Source: Nitrososphaerales archaeon TH703
GTDB lineage: Archaea > Thermoproteota > Nitrososphaeria > Nitrososphaerales > Nitrososphaeraceae
Length of the DNA stretch: 5,765 nucleotides
Direction of reading: 5' to 3'
NCBI GenBank assembly: GCA_014523525.1
Contig: JAATVL010000165.1
Span: 1 to 5,765, forward strand
Shown here: piece after piece, positions 5,179 to 5,765 of the stretch
How positions within the stretch are numbered: the first letter of the stretch is position 1
How the letters are laid out: the number at the start of each line of letters is the position of its first letter
Program-made: the position numbers and the translations under genes
The notes under the pieces: generated by a model
Seen by the model: only the letters and a program-made list of their open reading frames with translations
Database searches by the model: none
Told to the model about the DNA's origin: nothing

Positions 5179-5765
5179 TTGGGAGTATCTAAATCTAATA
5201 TTAGTAACTTGAATCAATTCTCATCATACGCCAACACTTTCAGGTTATACAAAAGAATATCAGAGCAATATAATGACCAGGCAATTTTGGGTTCTGTCAA
5301 ACAATTAGTACCAGATAAGGTATTAAATTTAACCCCAGGTGACCAATCTTTGAAGCCACTCTTACATTGGTTCAAATATGACTTTATGAAGTGGATGCCG
5401 AAAGAAGTACAATGTACAAGATGTAATAGACCAATGAGAGTTCAACTTGTAGATGACAAATCAGCAACATTTCGGAAAACAGAAATTCACATGTGTGATG
5501 TATGTGGTTCAACCCAAATATTTCCACGATATGACAAAATACTAAGGATTGCAGAAACAAGAATAGGTAGGTGTAGTGAATGGTCCATGCTCTTTGGCGC
5601 TATTGTAAATTCGTTATCTATTAAAACTAGATTAGTACATGATTATCTTGACCATTGCTGGAACGAATCTCTGATAAATAAGAAATGGGTACATATTGAT
5701 TCAACTTTGGACTATCCAATTTCTTTTGACCATCCTTACTATTATGAGCAAAATTGGGGTAAGAA
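5179..5765 (+). CDS. Peptide:N-glycanase-like transglutaminase-fold protein (PNGase/NGLY1 homologue), 3' end outside window
   Basis: This enzyme family cleaves the bond between Asn and the N-linked glycan, releasing the glycan and turning Asn into Asp; eukaryotic members act in the cytosol. Numbering from TTG 5179: YNDQ at 31-34 and LHWFKYDFMKW (62-72) match the helical lead-in of NGLY1. CTRC (79-82) and CDVC (106-109) form the paired zinc knuckle. FPRY precedes ETRIGRCSEW, with nucleophile Cys132. DYLDHCWNE carries His159 and WVHIDST carries Asp174, completing the Cys-His-Asp triad. The visible part ends at NWGK, matching the GWGK of human PNGase. No signal peptide is seen. 195 codons are present. 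The stop upstream is at 5140-5142; TTG 5179 or TTG 5209 are the possible starts, while the first ATG (5386) is too late, inside the conserved region. I chose 5179 because it follows the restored upstream ORF by two bases. Activity on glycopeptides in this organism is inference. Confidence 0.88.
   Translation, partial: MGVSKSNISNLNQFSSYANTFRLYKRISEQYNDQAILGSVKQLVPDKVLNLTPGDQSLKPLLHWFKYDFMKWMPKEVQCTRCNRPMRVQLVDDKSATFRKTEIHMCDVCGSTQIFPRYDKILRIAETRIGRCSEWSMLFGAIVNSLSIKTRLVHDYLDHCWNESLINKKWVHIDSTLDYPISFDHPYYYEQNWGK

Noticed and set aside
1..5765. CRISPR array, insertion sequence or rRNA
   Set aside because: No regularly spaced repeats, no transposase-like reading frame and no rRNA-like conserved stretch were seen on either strand.

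Overview
The window looks like a piece of an AT-rich archaeal chromosome, most likely an ammonia-oxidising Nitrososphaeria (Nitrososphaera/Nitrosocosmicus-like Thaumarchaeota). The reasons are A/T-rich TATA-like boxes about 25-40 bases before starts, very short inferred leaders, little Shine-Dalgarno signal, TTG starts, secreted proteins rich in Asn, Ser and Gln, and wide non-coding gaps. This assignment is inference; there is no rRNA or other marker gene here.

Layout. At the left edge (2-1204, +) lies the 3' part of a gene for an exported-type calcineurin-like metallophosphoesterase with an Asn/Asp-rich linker. It converges on a Mn-type superoxide dismutase gene (1374-1997, -). Next, on the same strand, is a small secreted Ser/Asn/Pro-rich protein of unknown function (2214-2486, -). 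About 800 bases follow with no convincing gene; near 2610-2673 they hold a cluster of TGAAC/GTTCA half-sites around a perfect 14-bp palindrome. A secreted or membrane-anchored PQQ-dependent glucose/sorbosone-dehydrogenase-like protein fills 3295-4602 (-).

The right end is the most unusual part. A divergent intergenic region (4603-5178) contains a perfect 12-bp palindrome, a small degraded duplicate of part of the downstream gene (4749-4844), an 11-bp inverted repeat able to form a hairpin (4858-4909), and a probable small gene split by a one-base frameshift (4965-5176). Two bases later starts a gene, cut by the window edge, that closely resembles eukaryotic cytosolic peptide:N-glycanase (PNGase/NGLY1): two CxxC zinc knuckles, a GRCSEW catalytic-Cys motif, and His and Asp in the expected order.

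How the genes fit together. Three proteins act, or probably act, outside the membrane (phosphoesterase, small Ser/Asn-rich protein, sugar dehydrogenase). SOD is cytosolic oxidative defence, and the PNGase homologue would remove N-glycans from proteins. There is no clear shared pathway. A link between the PNGase and N-glycosylated surface proteins, such as the sequon-rich small protein, is only speculation. The strongest points for follow-up are the archaeal PNGase with its decayed partial copy, the metallophosphoesterase that has lost two metal-ligand positions, and the frameshifted small gene in front of the PNGase.
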